Assembly (NCBI RefSeq): GCF_030867095.1 | Contig: NC_081828.1 | Location: 207,024,978-207,088,977 of the forward strand | From: Alligator mississippiensis | Taxonomy: Eukaryota; Chordata; Crocodylia; Alligatoridae | DNA: 64,000 nt | Reading direction: 5' to 3' | Shown: positions 43,461 to 56,815 of the stretch, one piece after another | How positions within the stretch are numbered: position 1 is the stretch's first letter | Layout of the letters: the number at the start of each line of letters is the position of its first letter | Notes under the pieces: generated by a model | The model's input: the letters and a program-made list of their open reading frames with translations, nothing else | Told to the model about the DNA's origin: nothing | The model's database searches: none | Position numbers and translations under genes: made by a program

Positions 43461-43804
43461 TTGGCTGTTTTGAAATCTGCTTTTATAGTTGGAGTTGCCA
43501 ATGAGGCCTGTCTGTAAAGCTGCCCGGTACCTGCCATTATAAGACTGTATTTTTCAGTTTCTTATAATTTTTTGGCAAACTTTTTGTCTAATTAGGCTGA
43601 ATTTTCCATGCAGGGTATCTGCCACAGGCTGACTTCCATAATTTTGGGGTAAGTTTCAGCCAAAATGGTTAGTCTTTTTCAAGAAAGATAGAGAAAATGT
43701 TATTTTGCCCCTGTTAACATTTTTAAGCTGTTTCCTTGAGGAGCTTAGCAGCGTTCTGCTTCAGAACTGGGACTTGAAATTTGCCAAGGGGCTGCCCTGG
43801 CATG
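43461..43804. other. Unassigned AT-rich sequence, possible old repeat
   Basis: The segment TTAGGCTGAATTTTCCATGC with ATGGTTAGTCTTTTTCAAGA has the feel of an old interspersed repeat, but no family can be named. Confidence 0.3.
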
Positions 43805-43990
43805 AGGATTGTAGGAAGTAGGGCTAGAAGAAACCCCACAAGATCATTTAGTCCAGGACCCTGACTAAATCATTCCAGCCAAGTATCTGTCCAACTCAGA
43901 TCAAACCCAGTCTTTGGAGAATTTACTAATTAGTGTCTCTACTCTTCCTCTCTTCTAAGCCAAGTTTAGAAGGCAAAATACACATTGCCT
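43805..43990 (-). mobile_element. CR1 3' end, decayed
   Basis: The + strand shows AGGGCTAGAAGAAACCCCAC, AAGATCATTTAGTCCAGGACC and CCAGCCAAGTATCTGTCCAAC, the complement of the CR1 3' UTR and the last ORF2 codons. It lacks the terminal 8-bp repeats. Confidence 0.6.
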
Positions 43991-44049
43991 TGACACCAGG
44001 GCAGTCCACTGCTATATTTCTGGTCTCTAATACAAAGTTTGGGGTTAAC

Positions 44050-44705
44050 AGAATCATAGAAAATTAGGGTTGGAAGAGACCTCAGGAGGTCATCTAGTCC
44101 AACCCCCTGCTCAAAGCAAGACCATCCCCAACTTGATCATGCCAGCCAAGGCTTTGTCTAGCTAGGTCTTAACCTCCAAGGATGGGGAGTCCACCACCTC
44201 TCTGGACAACCTGTTCCAGTGTTTTACTACCATCCTAGTGAGAAAGTTCGTCCTAATAACTGGCCTAAACTTCCCGTGCTGCAACGTGAGCCCATTGCTC
44301 CTTGTTCTGTCATCTGTCACCACTGAGAACAGTCCAGCTCCATCCTTTTTGGAACAACCCTTCAGGTAGTTGAAGTCTGCTATAAAGTCTTCTCTCAGTG
44401 TCCTCCTCTAGACTGGAAAACTCAGTTCCCTCAGCCTCTCCTCATCAGTCATGTCCCCCAGCCCCCTCACCTTTTTCACTGCCCTCCACTGGACTCTCTC
44501 CAATTTGTCCACATCCTTTCTGTAGTAGGGGCCCAAAACTGGACGCAGTACTCCACACGTGGCCTCACCCATTGGCGCAGACCCTCTAGAGAAAATGGCT
44601 ATAAGATCGATTTGATTTTTTAATAGGGTGTAACATACATTCTTACCCTGCCCCCCCTTCCTCTCTGGAAATGGCATAGCTGTTTCCAAAAACTTTCTCA
44701 ACAGC
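44050..44705 (-). mobile_element. CR1 LINE 3' fragment
   Basis: The 3' end AATCATAGAAAATTAGGGTT and GTCATCTAGTCCAACCCCCT are typical CR1. Minus-strand coding remains include VLRPVLGPYYRKDVDKLERV (the CVQFWAPHF..DV..LERVQRRA equivalent) and MTDEERLREL. Frameshifts and stops make it non-functional. It is a different subfamily from the copy at 14743-15880. Confidence 0.85.
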
Positions 44706-47419
44706 CTGGGATAGACGGGACATGGAAACCTTCATCCTAATCAATTAAAATTTGGCAAAGTTAAAAACAACTGAAAACAACAGGGCCTTTTAATGTTTGG
44801 CAACCTTAACTATGGGTAGTTGATAGTCCAGCTCTGGCTGTAGTTATGTAAAGAAGAACGATGGCCTGATTTATCTCCTGAAACAGGCTGACTTTTCTAA
44901 TCAAAGCAATGAAGATAACCTTTGGCTAAGCACTTCTATTCAGGACTGCCTCTGCTGTACAGGCAGCAGAGTTGATGGCTGAGGACACTGAAATGCGCAG
45001 AATCAGTGGGGGGATGAGTACGGGCTGGTGAGGCGGATGTTTGTTGGTTTGGCTAAGGCAGCACAAACCCTGGAACTCGCCCTACTTGCACTTTGAGGTG
45101 AGTCCCGTCTCGACATACGGTGGCTTGGCTTACACACTTGTTTTTTCTACTGACAGATTTGGAGCTTACAAAAGGTCCGATTCAGGGAGGTTCTGAGCCT
45201 GCCGGAAGCGGTAGGAGACCAGCCCTTCTCAGCTTCATGGCTTGCCCCATAATTCAATTGAGTTGGGGCTGTGATGTTTGGAGCGGTTTTCTTTTCTTTC
45301 TCCCACACTATGTAAACTTGCTGCTTATTCCCTGTTTTTCTCTCTCTGCCTCACTCCTTCTCCAGGAGCTTTATTTTCTCAGTCCATTTGGTCCATAAGG
45401 GCCATGCAAAGCAAATGTGTAACTTTCTTAGTAATTATAATGAAGTGAAATAAGAGGTTAATAGTGTATCTGGGTCAATATTGTTTTCTTTTCAGCAGCT
45501 TTCCCCACTGAATGTGTTTTCAACTGTATTGTGTGCTGATAATTGATGACTTAGAACTGGCTGAGGTTGACAGCAGGGTTAGAGCAGCTGTTGTGTAGCA
45601 AAGCATCAGAAACGTATAAAAGTGTTCTGTTCATGCAAACTGAACAAGAATGTCACTTCCTCCCCTCCCATATAAGTAGGTGCTTTAAGGAGGTTTTGTG
45701 TAGCTTGATACCTACTGGGAAAGTTGCAGGCTTTCAAGAAATCAAGGACAAAGCTGTTTCAATTGATCTTTATGCTAATTTAGTGAAATTTAGGCAATCC
45801 TTTATGTTGTGCTTTTGTTAGCATATTTTTTTCTGTATATGGATTTAGTGCTTTGGGGAAAAGGTGCTGGATTAGCAGTCCTGGAGAGTAAGTTGTCCAT
45901 TTATCCCGAGAGCGTGTACCACACCAGCAGCTACCCTGCAAGCTTCCTCCAGGCTACCTTATTCTTTCACCTCCACCTTGACCCAACAGGACACCTCTGG
46001 AGGGTGGTAGATGTCCTTTTCCACATCCATCCAGTCTGTGACCACTCTGCTGCAGCTGTGGTGGTTTTGTGTTGTGGAGACCTGTCCATTTGGAACTGAA
46101 CCAACTACAAACTCATTTCATGCAGACTTAAAAAAAAAAATATTAAGGTATTTAAAGCGTTCTCCAAGGATGTTGCCTGTCATTTGCCTCACTTCAAGGA
46201 AAGTCTTTATATCTCAATGGCTGATGCTTCTGGAGAGAGTAGCATTTCTAAGGAAATCTCCCACCACTGTATCATAATTAGCGCATCTCCCCTGGCAGGG
46301 GAATAATGGTTTCTGTAGGGCACAAGTGTATTATCACCATGTTACCTAGCTCTTTTTTGGCTATGGTAATGCTACCACCTGGGAAGCTTCAGTATTTTTC
46401 TAGAAAAATGTTAGTGGCAGTTCAGCACTTTTTTTTTTGATGATACAATGATCACAGAGCAAGAGAAAACATATTCATAATTTTATCTAAAAAATTTGCA
46501 ACCAGCTGATTGCCTCAGGTGTAGCATTGTGCAAATGGAGGCAATGCTATAGATCTCTTTGCACCCAGAAGTAGTGCTGACCATTCTCCACCACACAAGT
46601 GCTGAACTTCCACCACTTTTGCAAGCACGCGAGCTTCTCCACAATCCTTGCTCTTGCCTGCACAGTGACAGGACACAGTGTTAGAAGTGGCTGGATTCAG
46701 TCTTCTCAGAGAGGAGGAAACAAAGGAAAAGGAAGAGAACAAGTGACACTCCTTATCAGGGAGAGAGAGGATTAGTTTTCTGGCTGGCATAGAGGCCAAG
46801 CTGGTAATGCTGAATAAAAAAGGAAGAGATAAGAGAATACATAAGGCTCTAAGAAGGGCTGGGAGGTTAGAGAGAGCTTTCCAAATGGGAGAGAGATCGG
46901 GGAGGGAAGAAAATAAAGCCCCTTCAAGCAAAGGGTTTGCAGAAAAAAGTGGGCAGCTGGCCAAAATATGACAGCTGGAATAAAGAAACTGAAGTGGTCG
47001 AAATCATCTTTCAGTAATAGTAGAGAAAGAGGCAGTTTTTTGACATTCTTTAAGTTTTAAAAATAAAATAACTTTTTGTTGTTTTCTAGCAAGCAGAGCT
47101 GCAGTAATTCTCTGTAACTGTCCCCCTGGCGATAGGGTAACGTTCCTCGCTCACGCATACCATGATAGAAGTGGTGGAGGTCTTCCACTCACCTGAGCTG
47201 TGTCTCCCGATTAGAAGAGTGTTTATGAAACAGTGAGAAGAACTGCTTGAATATTTCATTGCACAAACTGAGTTGCTTTAACAGAACAATGGAAGAAAAA
47301 TCCAGGGATGCAAACCACAGTGCAGTGGGGTTTGACAAAAACTGGAGAAGAAATTAAAAGTAGAAAACATGGCCAGCTTTCACATGGTTTGTTGGATGGA
47401 TGCAGAATGGAAGGGGGCA
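44706..47419. other. Intronic unique sequence
   Basis: Short frames (46515-46964, 45809-46099) have no domain. An A-run lies near 46131-46140 and a T-run near 46430. No gene or repeat ends were recognised. Confidence 0.4.
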
Positions 47420-48627
47420 GTGTGACGGCCCCTGGGGACCACTTGACCCCTGTCCCCACTCCAGCTCCTCCTTGATATTATTTATGAGGTTTTGGGAGGC
47501 TGCCCCAGGGCCCCAGAGTGAGTCCAGTCTAGCTCAGCTTTGACCCTTGGACATGTACTGTGGCCCTCCTGGCCCTATTAATGCCGCAGGGCGCCAGTTG
47601 CCTTATGGGCTATTCATGGCTTCCTCCTGCCCTTGTAGCCACATCCATGCCTCACAGATGTTACTTTAAGTTGTCCAGTGAGCCCTCTGACCCTCCTGTC
47701 AGCCACTCCAGCCAGCCTGCTGCATCCCGGTCCTGGCAAGGTGCTCTCCTTTCCCTGGGTCCCTGGCCCTAGTTTAGGTTTCCCCCCTTCCACCAGGCTT
47801 TAGCCCTTGTGGCTTTAAGCCTGCTATGGCCTTAGTCCTCCTGACCTTGGCATAGTTCCCCCAGCCTTCTGGGGTCCCTGGCCAGGCTGCTTTAGCTGAC
47901 CCTCAACCCCCTGAGTCCCCAACCCCAGGTAGGGCTGCTTTCAGTGGTCCAGCCCTCGGGGTTCGCAACCCCAGGCAAGGCTGTGTGACATTGCCTTTAG
48001 CTATCCCAGCTTCAACCTAATTTATCAGACCAGCCTCAGCCCTCTGGGCCCTTGACCCCAGGCTAGGCTGCTTGCTACTGCGTGTCTACCAGGAACCCCG
48101 CTGGGGCCTCCACACCTTGCTCGTAGCCACAGTCAGGTCCTCCGGTTAGCCTAATCTGAACATAAAGACATGCACAATGGCTGGCCAACAAAAATCCTCC
48201 CCACTCTGGATCATTATTCCCCTGCAAGTTATAAGGCTTCCTTCGCACTTTCCTTACAGCCTTCTGGAATGGCTTGGATGCTGGCCAGTCTGTTCCCCAC
48301 AGCTGCTTCGCTCGGCTCCTCCCCCTGCTGCCTGTAGGGCCAGACGGCTGTTTGCTCTCGGGTACTAGGCTTATGTGCCCCAAAGCCCACCCCTTCCTGT
48401 CCGGTGTCTCTGTCCACACACAGGGGTTTCCATTTTGGCCTGATGACCAGCCTGCCCTTCCCTGCAGTTCTTTGCTTCTGGGCTGCCTAGATGGCTCCCC
48501 CCTTAGCTGCTCACTGCCATGCAGTCAGCTCCTGGGATAGTCCCTCCCCCAATGGTAGCTCCTGTTCCTATTTTGACTGGACTGCTTGCTTCCCAGCAGT
48601 TAGCCTTTGCTCAGCACCCAGTCTCAC
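47420..48627. repeat. Pyrimidine-rich, GC-rich block; possible LTR or old repeat
   Basis: It starts TGTGACGGCCCCTGG and contains repeated CCCCAGG(T/C)(A/T)(A/G)GGCTG words at about 47927, 47970 and 48058, each after a CCCTGAGTC/CCCTCGGGG/CCCTTGACC phrase, suggesting diverged tandem units of roughly 45-90 bp. The right side ends near CAGTCTCACA (48627). TG...CA ends would fit an LTR, but no target duplication was found. Frames here are composition-driven. Confidence 0.35.
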
Positions 48628-48899
48628 ACAGCAAGGCTAGCCTAGTGCAGCATCCCTTCAGAGTAACAGGAGCCTCTGTTATAGGCACCCAGAATTAGTA
48701 GCAAGATAGCCCAGTGGTCCTGGCATTTCTGTTCAGCCCACGAATGTGAATCGCTTAAGATCCTAAAAGGAGCCTTCTGTGTTAGCTTGTAGATCTTGGG
48801 TCAGCCAAGTTTTGGGGTGGTAGGCCAGAATGACCCAGCTTGCACCAGAGGTGGTGTGAGGACTTGCCTGCTGCCATTTCTGCTTCTCTCTACCTTCTG

Positions 48900-48999
48900 G
48901 CAACAGTACAATATGGCATGGGTAAATCCCTCTGCTGCTGAAGACTGCCAAAGGCTCTGCAGGCTAGATCTAGTTTGTGCGCCATAGCTTGTCAGCCCC
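48900..48999 (-). mobile_element. hAT right-end fragment
   Basis: GGCTCTGCAGGCTAGATCTA, then GTTTGTGCGCCATAGCTTGT and CAGCCCCTG, are the complement of a CAGGGGNNGNCAAGCTATGG-type hAT end. The left end was not identified. Confidence 0.4.
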
Positions 49000-49494
49000 T
49001 GATGTAGACATTAACAACATGGTGAAAAAATCAAAGAACGAACTGTTTGCAGTAATCATTTACATGACTTCTGGGCTCTGTTTATGGCATTATCTGTTTC
49101 CAAGTCTCCACATACTAGTAGAGAGCATATCAAGACAGTCATTTGTAATTCTCAGAGAACTTGGAACTTGGTTGATGGAAGAAAACTCAGCTCATTGTTG
49201 GTAGACCCAAAACATATCCAGCCAAAGACTTTTGCCCTACTTGTAATACCAAGAAAGCCCAGCTCGCTGAAGATCTTGCATACTGTAGTTGTGAAGTCCA
49301 GAAGGACAGCCTGTATTTTCAGAGCTGCTAGGAAATGGCTGGGGCTAGCATTGCAAACACAAAACCTAACGATTGACCTGATGGCATAGAAGGGGATGGT
49401 CTTATAGCTGTACTTAAAGGAATACATTTTGACTTGCTTTATGTGGACAGCAAATGAAAAAGGTGAGCCAATGAGGAGGAGAAGAAAAAGGGAA

Positions 49495-49872
49495 AAGGAC
49501 AAATCTGAAGATGTCAGCCTGGGGAAGACAAGACTGAGGGAGGACTTAGTGGCTGTCTATAAGTATGTAAGGGATGAATATCGGGAGCTGGGGGAAAAAC
49601 TGTTCACTAGAGCGTCCTGGAGGAGGACAAGGAGTAGTGGCCATAAACTGTTAGAGGATGGCTTCAGGTTCCATGGTAAGGGTGACCAGCATCTGGAATA
49701 GACTTCCCAAGAAAGTGGTTCAGTCCCCAACTTTGGAAGTCTTCAAGAGGTGACTGAACAGATGCCTTGCTGAGATCATTTGATCTCAGCAGTATTCCTG
49801 CTCAGAACAGGGGGGCTGGACTCTATCTTTCGGGGTCCCTTCCAGCCCTTAATTTCTATGATTTTATGATAT
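49495..49872 (+). mobile_element. CR1 LINE 3' end
   Basis: TRLREDLVAVYKYVRDEYRE is the CR1 ORF2 C-terminal RLRGDLVAAYK block. FTRAS..RTRSSGHKLLEDG and the CTTCCCAAGAAAGTGGT codons follow, then a 3' UTR with GGGTCCCTTCCAGCCC and end ATTTCTATGATTTTATGAT. Frameshifts are present. Confidence 0.85.
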
Positions 49873-52125
49873 GAGAGAAGTGAAAGATAAATTCTAAACC
49901 TAGAAAGAGAATAGGCAGCTGATTGTGGCTAAATAGTAGTGTCTGTAGCCTTTGAAGTGTGGATATCTAACTGTCCTGCAAATGAAGTTAGACCTCATTG
50001 GGATTTCTGGTGCTAATGTGCTAGATGGTGAGAGTATATAACAGTAATAGTGATCATTAGCAGTGCTGGCTGTTTATCTGTATTTATTCTATAGAAATGT
50101 TTCTTTGTGCTTGTTTTCATCCTCTCAGTATGATGCAACTCTTTCATCATCGGGCCATTTTTTCTAGTTCTGGAGTCACATTAGGAAAGGAAATTGCACT
50201 GAGAACCCCAGGGTAGATGGACATTTCTACAGTTAATAGTGAAATAAAAACTAGATGTTGACAATGTTGTCCTTCAGCTCTAGCTACCATCCAGCAAGGA
50301 TGAATGAGGATAATTAATGTCTTTTAGGTGTGCTTTACTTTCTTTACGTACAGGTCTGGGTCCTCCGCATACTACAGGACTCCGTATTGTGCTATAAAAA
50401 CATAGTTAAAACACAGTTACTGATCTGCATTAGCTATGCTCCTGTATCACATACAGGAGTTTGCAAGCATGTAGTGTTACTTGGTAATGTCTGTACTAAC
50501 CAGACCAAAATATGCTTCTAACTGGGTTACCCATTGGCGATCTTAATCACGGAAGTAGAAACGGAGGACAGCTTGGCCCTAGCGGCATGTGAGTTTCTCC
50601 TCCCAAACCTGTGTTTATTTAAATGAAAGCTTTAATTCTGCAGCCACTGATTACAGGCTTCATCCAACCACTGCCTCTCCCTGTTGTTTTGCTGTGTTTG
50701 CCATCTGTGCCACTGGTTTGCTGAACATCACTGAGCAGAGCTGTTTTTAAAGCAGAGAAGTGGACTTGTTAATAGTAGTTTGTTTATTTGCCCTTAGGCC
50801 TATTTATAAAAACAGGGCCCAGCCAGGAAATCGTGCCAGCAATATAACCAGTAAACAATTAAAGTAAAGATCCTTCTTTCAGAAAAGCTGCATGTTCATG
50901 TGTCTGAGCTGTGCAGTAATTCAACAACGTGCCCTTGCCCTCTGCTCATGTGTGCACATAAAAGCAGCCATTTTTATTGTGCTGCCCTCTTGCTTGTAAA
51001 GCACCCTCTGAAAAATAGGAGCTGAGATGCCGTACACAATAAACACAAATTAAACCAAAGAGGGCTCAGTGTCCAGTGAGGCCAGGCATGTAACAGAACA
51101 AAGGAAAGTCAAATGGTTAAACACACATTGACCCAAAGCCCCAGTGGGATCTGACGTTGCTCAGGGCAGGAACTTCAGATGTTGGGTCTCTGAAGGGAGA
51201 GAGGCTTTCCAAATGTCTCTGCTGCACCACCAGAGTAATTTGGTTTATATCACATGCAGCATAATACTGTACTATTATAATAACTTGATGTTGGACTGTA
51301 GGCATCAAATGAAGGATCAGTCATGATAATCAGCTAGATTTGGATGCCACCTCAAGACTAGAGAAAGGCTGATCATGCAACATTTAGGTTTGGGACAGGT
51401 TTAAAATAGGATTTGAGGCTAATTGGAGATTGAGTAGCAGCAGTGTCTCCTTGTTTTAGTTACCATTCCACCCTAAAGAACAGAAATCACACAAGTCCAG
51501 TAAATGTGCAAGATTTTTCTTTTCTTGAAACAGCTGCTTGGTCAGAATCATCTTTATGGACAGAGGAAAACCTAGAGTAAATTTGAGTTCTTTTTAATGG
51601 ACCCCACAAACTGTCTCTATAAAACTTCCTTTTCTGGATACCTTATTTTAGTAACAGGACTGAAGAGATACTTTTAGAGGCATTAATTAATACCTCTGAT
51701 TTGAGAGCCTTGGTCCCACCCCTGACCCTGTCATATCTGACTTGTCAAAAGGCCCTTTGCAGTTTTACAGTTGGCCCATGACCAAAACCATAAGAGCAGG
51801 TTTGGAATTGAATTTCCAAATTCGGCCAGCCTAGAAATTCATTAGAGCGTCTGCTCTTGTTCTGCCTGGCCGACCACAGTCACTCACCTTAGCTCAGGCC
51901 TAATTATATGCAAGCAGCCCTTGAAACTTTCAGTCCCCTCAGTCTTGCCTGGCATCTGAGAAAAATCCTGAGGTGGCTTAAAAATTGTGGTTGAGTGCAG
52001 AAGGAGTGGGCACCCTTGGCTCATCATGCGGCAATGTGCACATGTTAGGGAGATGGCAGGAACATAACTATTAGGTCAGTTCGTCGTGCAAATCTACAGG
52101 CTACAATCTCTGGGAGACTGAGTAT
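49873..52125. other. Intronic unique sequence
   Basis: No gene or repeat was recognised. Confidence 0.4.
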
Positions 52126-52127
52126 TA

Positions 52128-53075
52128 AGCCTGTGCAAAGCAGCTAGCATTTGCTTTGGATTTGGCCGATTCGGGGGACAGTGAATCGATTCGACCGAAT
52201 CTCCAAATTATCCAGGTCCATTTCCCCCCTCCCCGCCCCCCCCAGCCCAGCAATGGCTTCCCCGCCCGCCCCAGCTCCCAGCTCTTTTGGGGGGGGGTGG
52301 GGGGGAAGCCCCAGCTCACCGGGTGCTGCTGGGGGGGAGGGATCCCCACTGCCCCACGCTGCATGGGGGGCTGTGCACAAGCCCCCCGACCCCCCCTTGC
52401 TCCCCCAGCCCCCCCCATGGGTGCCCTGCCCTTTAAGAAAAAAACCAATCTGAGAAAACCCCCACACTCACCATTCCTGCCAGTGTGGGGGCGATCTCCA
52501 CTGCCCCCTGCCACGTGGGGGGCGCTGCACCAGCCCCCGCAAGGCCACTGCAGGAACGGAGAGTCCCAGGGCCTTTCTCCATTTTTCTTTTTTTTCTTAA
52601 AGGGCCAGAGCTGGCCCGGGTGGAGCAGGGGTGTTTGGGGGGCTCGTGGCAGAGCCTCCCATGCAGCATGGGACAGTGGGGGGCAGCGGGGATCGCCCCC
52701 CTGCCTAGCATCACCCAGTGAGCACCAGGGCTTTTCTTTAAAGGGCTGGGAACTGGGGTGGGCGGGGCAGCCATGGGGTGGCTGGGGGGATGGGGTTCAC
52801 TGGACTGGTAGGGGTCCCCTCATGGTCCCCTTCCCCCCTCCCCAGCTCTCCCCACATCCCTAGTACTTCAGCTCCAAGTCAGCTGCAGCTCCGTGCTGCA
52901 GCCACTGGGGACTGCCCGAATTATCAAAGCTCTCCAAATCTTTTCCGAAGATTCGGAGAGCTTTGAATCAATTTGGACCTTTTAATTGGTCCCCTGATTT
53001 GATTCAGAGATTCGGCCACCAAATTGGGCCAAATCTCCTCTGAATCAAATCACTACCTGAAGCTTCGCACTGCCC
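52128..53075. mobile_element. TA-flanked TIR element with GC-rich core (GTGCGAAGC ends)
   Basis: The ends AGCCTGTGCAAAGC (left) and GGGCAGTGCGAAGC (right, complemented) are inverted and flanked by TA (52126-52127, 53076-53077). Long subterminal inverted repeats follow, built from ATTTGGCC/GATTCGG/GAATC words (left 52150-52230, right 52920-53050). The core (52230-52860) is GC-rich with G and C runs and gives a 235-codon frame and others with no recognisable domain. It is non-autonomous. Confidence 0.75.
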
Positions 53076-53077
53076 TA

Positions 53078-56000
53078 CAGAGCGTGGCTGGTGTCCATCT
53101 CGTGCATTCCCTTTGCTCCTCACAGCCAGCAGCTTCTTGAGTAATTCTTATTTTTTTAGGTGTGCTTTACATGGATGCAGTCATAGTAGTTTCACTCTGG
53201 CTTTGCTTACAGACTCAAGAATTTGGCCCAGAGCCTCTCCACAGGAGCTTCAGCCCCCCAGCCGCTCAACTCAGGTGGAGCAGCTGCTTTAGCTAATGAA
53301 AAAGATTCTAAATGTCCGTTTTTGGACATCAGGCCCTCAAAACCAATTTAATCTTATGTTCAACAGAGCGTACCTTTTGCTTTTAAAATTAAAAAAAAAA
53401 TTGCTGCTGTTTGTATAAAAAAAAAATATATATATATATATATATTTTTACATTGTCATCACCAGGCTGCCGTGTAATCCTGGAATTGTTAGCTCTTACT
53501 GGATTTTATTTTTAGTGCTTGAAATAATTCACGAGTAGCTTTTAATTTCTCTATAAAAGTTTGAGAACTTGGGAACTGAGCAGAAATGCAGCTCTCAGTT
53601 AGTCTCAGTTCCTCTTTTGTGCAAAAGCCTTTGCTCAATGGCCCTTCGCTCCCTCCCCCAGTGAGAGAGGATTCTATCTGCGGCCGTTGTGCATTTATAT
53701 AAAGGGTTAAGGTTTGATGATGAAATGAGCCTCCTGTTTACAATCATGGCAGAACTGTAGTATGGAAATTTCCATCTGCGGTGGGATTAAAAAAAAATCC
53801 CTGCTGTTTTTGTGAATGTTTAGATCCAAATACAAAAATAGAGGCTGAATCAAGCATATTAGTTTTGATTAGCACATACAGCTTGTACAGCCAAGGCTCT
53901 AAAAGAGGTCCTGGTTAACAATTTTGTCCCCCTCATCTGCAAAAAGTTAGCCAGCTAAGCTAGTACAGTTGGCAAAAGTTTCTCAGCGTCAGAGCTGAGA
54001 ATCACAGTCTCATTTGCAGATGAATCTATACCAACAAGTAAATTCTGCTAATGTCTGGAGCGAGGTTTTCTAAAGCACCGTGCTTCTGCATTTAAGGAGA
54101 CATTATCAAGTTAAGGGCTGCATACATATAAATATAAATAAATATTTATGTATTTATTTATATTTATATTACACATGCATACGATTTGTATTAAATAACA
54201 ACGTGAAAGATTTGTTTTTCCCCTCAAGCTTTAAAAGCTAAATTTCCTCCTTGCCAAAAGCTTAATTTCCTCTTTGCCACATGTGGTGTCTGTTTAATTT
54301 CTGTTCTTCACTCAGTTTGGACAATGCAAAGGACTTGTATGTAGATAATAGAAAGATAATAGTACAGATGCCCAGGGCAGATACTAGCCTGTGGTCTGAT
54401 TCTGTTTGGAAGCATTGTCCGCACGCAGCTCCTATTGGCCTCCGAAACAAACTGGCCATTTAAGCACCTCAGTAGGGGAGGGAGGTGGGAGAAGGCTTTG
54501 GCTCACTCTGGTTTGCGTTCTGGTTCTTGTGCGTGGTGCTGGTGGGCGTTCGGGAGTTTCTCTTCTGGCCGGGGAGTTCCTTCCGGAGCCCAAAGGTGAT
54601 GCTGACTCTTGTGTCCCTTCTGGATACTCCCTAAAAATCATGTATTTGCAACCACTGGTACCTGCCTATGCTCCCTGCTGCTTCTGGTACCACAAGACCA
54701 TCACGGCACAGGGGAGTTTCTGTGGAAGATCTAAAAATGGACTCTTTCTTTCTACTAAAAATTTTTTACTAAAAATAGAATTTTGTCGTAAAGCTTTTGT
54801 GAGCTTTTGCCTATGAGAGAAACAAAGCAAATTTTGTGGCAGACCTCAAGTTTCTGGCTTTGAGAGAAGCCTTTCTAGGTACCAACATTTGTGCTTACCA
54901 GTTGTGCCTGCATGTAATGAATGCTATAGGCCGATTATGAGAAGACACATTGTACAGCATGCAAAATTATACTTGAGGACTGCTTAGTTGAAGATGAGGA
55001 TAAATTGGGGGCTGTGAACTTGGTACAGATCTTTGTCTCCTCTGCACCAGTGCTCAATTATACCCTGTTCTATTTACCGGTAGTTGCATATCCTGCTGAG
55101 CTTGCTCTTGATTGTCTGCACTATTCTCAGTGGCTCGTGGGACTGTGACTTCAGAATCAGAACAAACTATCCTCAATTTCTCACTCATTTCTTTAAAACC
55201 TAGCCCTGAGATGTACGTTAACAATAATAATTGTGGTTATGAATAGTTTAACACTTCGTAGCCAGAACAAACTATGTAAAATCCAGCCCTGAATTAGCAA
55301 TAATAGTAATACAGGTTAATAATTCAACACCCAAGTGATTTTTTTTAAATTTTTTTAAAATTTATTTATTTATTTTTTAAATCTTAAAATCTCTTTAAGA
55401 CCTTGTTCATATTGAGAGCTCAGAACTGTTGAAAACTAAGGGGGTGTGCATGCGTGCATTCATGCGTGCATGAATGCATGCGTGTGTATGTGTTAGGGCC
55501 CGGGGTGCGTAATGGGGATGGCCTTGAGCAGGGGCTATATAGTCAGTGCTCTGGAGGCAGGATGACTTTGGGAGGGGAAAGAGAACATGACTGCATACCT
55601 TACAGCCATGCTCAAAAGAGCATGCTGCCTGCTGGAGGGAGTTTGCTGCTGGCTGCAGCTCATGTAGCCTGCAGATCATGACCTACTGGAACTGTGCTGT
55701 GCTAGCGACTGCTCCTCAGGTCTTTTCCTGCTGATCTCTTGAACACAGTTGGAAATCCTGCAGCACAGGGCATGATCTGACAAAGCATGGTGGAACTTGC
55801 TCAGGGTCCCTAGGCGTCCCTGCTGGAATAAGGAGATCCTGAGTTCTAATCCTAACTCTGCTGTTTAGGCTATGGGTCACTTGGTGGGAGTGTTGTCTGT
55901 GGCAGAGGGGATATTTACATTGTGTTTTTAATCCTGTAATCTCTTTTAGGCATCTGTTTTATTCAGTTAACTGTTTCTGGGATTTGCTCTGCTGGCAGCA

Positions 56001-56084
56001 ACCTGTGGGGGAGATGGGGAGAAATCTCTGTCATTGGAGAGAAGGAAAGTGTTGTGGATGTCAGAGGGCAGCTGTTTAATAAGA
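53078..56084. other. Intronic unique sequence with AT simple repeats
   Basis: A (TA)n run lies at 53426-53446. An AT-only palindromic stretch of TAAATA/TATTTA words lies at about 54127-54175, and a GCATGCGTG-type run at 55444-55492. 53500-54480 is free of recognisable repeats and keeps several short unbiased words; it could hold regulatory sequence but nothing proves it. Confidence 0.4.
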
Positions 56085-56537
56085 AGAGCCACCCGAATGA
56101 CCAGAGTCTTAAAAGGCAAGCCATATGAGGAAAGGCTGAGGGATTTGGGGACTCTTCAGCCTAAGGAAAAGAAGGCTGAGAGGGGACCTGGTAGCAGCTT
56201 ACCACTGTAGTAGGGGAGCACATCAAGGGCTTAGTGAACAACTGTTCACCAGGGCACCTGAGGGGAAAACCGGGAGTAATGGCCACAAACTCCTGGAAGA
56301 TCGATTCAGGCTCAACATTAGGGAAACCTTTTTCACAGTCAGGGTGTCCAGATTGTGGAATAAGCTTCCTCCAGAGGTGGTGCATTTGCCTACCCTGGAA
56401 ATCTTCAAGAGGAGACTGGACAGTCACCTTGCTGGGGTCACCCGACCCCTGTTGTCTCTCCTGCCTGGTGCAGGGAGCTGGACCCGATGATCTTCTGAGG
56501 TCTCTTCTGGCCTTACAGTCTATGAATCTGTGAAGGT
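56085..56537 (+). mobile_element. CR1 LINE 3' end
   Basis: Coding words equivalent to [24 protein letters not shown] are visible (AAGCCATATGAGGAAAGGCT from 56119). FTRAPEGKTGSNGHKLLED-like and TFFTVRVSRLWNKLPPEVVH-like blocks follow, then the 3' UTR CTGGACCCGATGATCTTCTG and end GTCTATGAATCTGTGAA. Frameshifted and 5'-truncated. Confidence 0.9.
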
Positions 56538-56815
56538 CTTGCTGAAGTGCCTTTATGACTGGGCTCAGCAGTGTTGGAGAGACACAGCACTAAATAGAGT
56601 GCCCTGGCCCCTGTGGTGGTAGGGAGCTGTTAGGATCATCTCAGGATATTTTGCCTAGGAGTGGATGATATCCCACACTACAGAGCGAGGCAAAAAAACC
56701 CAAAGGCTCACTAGCAGTCATTGCCCAGATGATACTGGAAGGAAATTCCTTCCTGCTGCCACACCTAGTAATCGGGTAAGATGGTAAGAGTAAGACAAAC
56801 TAGGCAGGCACATTA

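Noticed and set aside
52156..52863. 235-codon + frame
   Set aside because: It lies in the GC-rich core of a TIR element, starts inside its subterminal repeat and has no recognisable domain.
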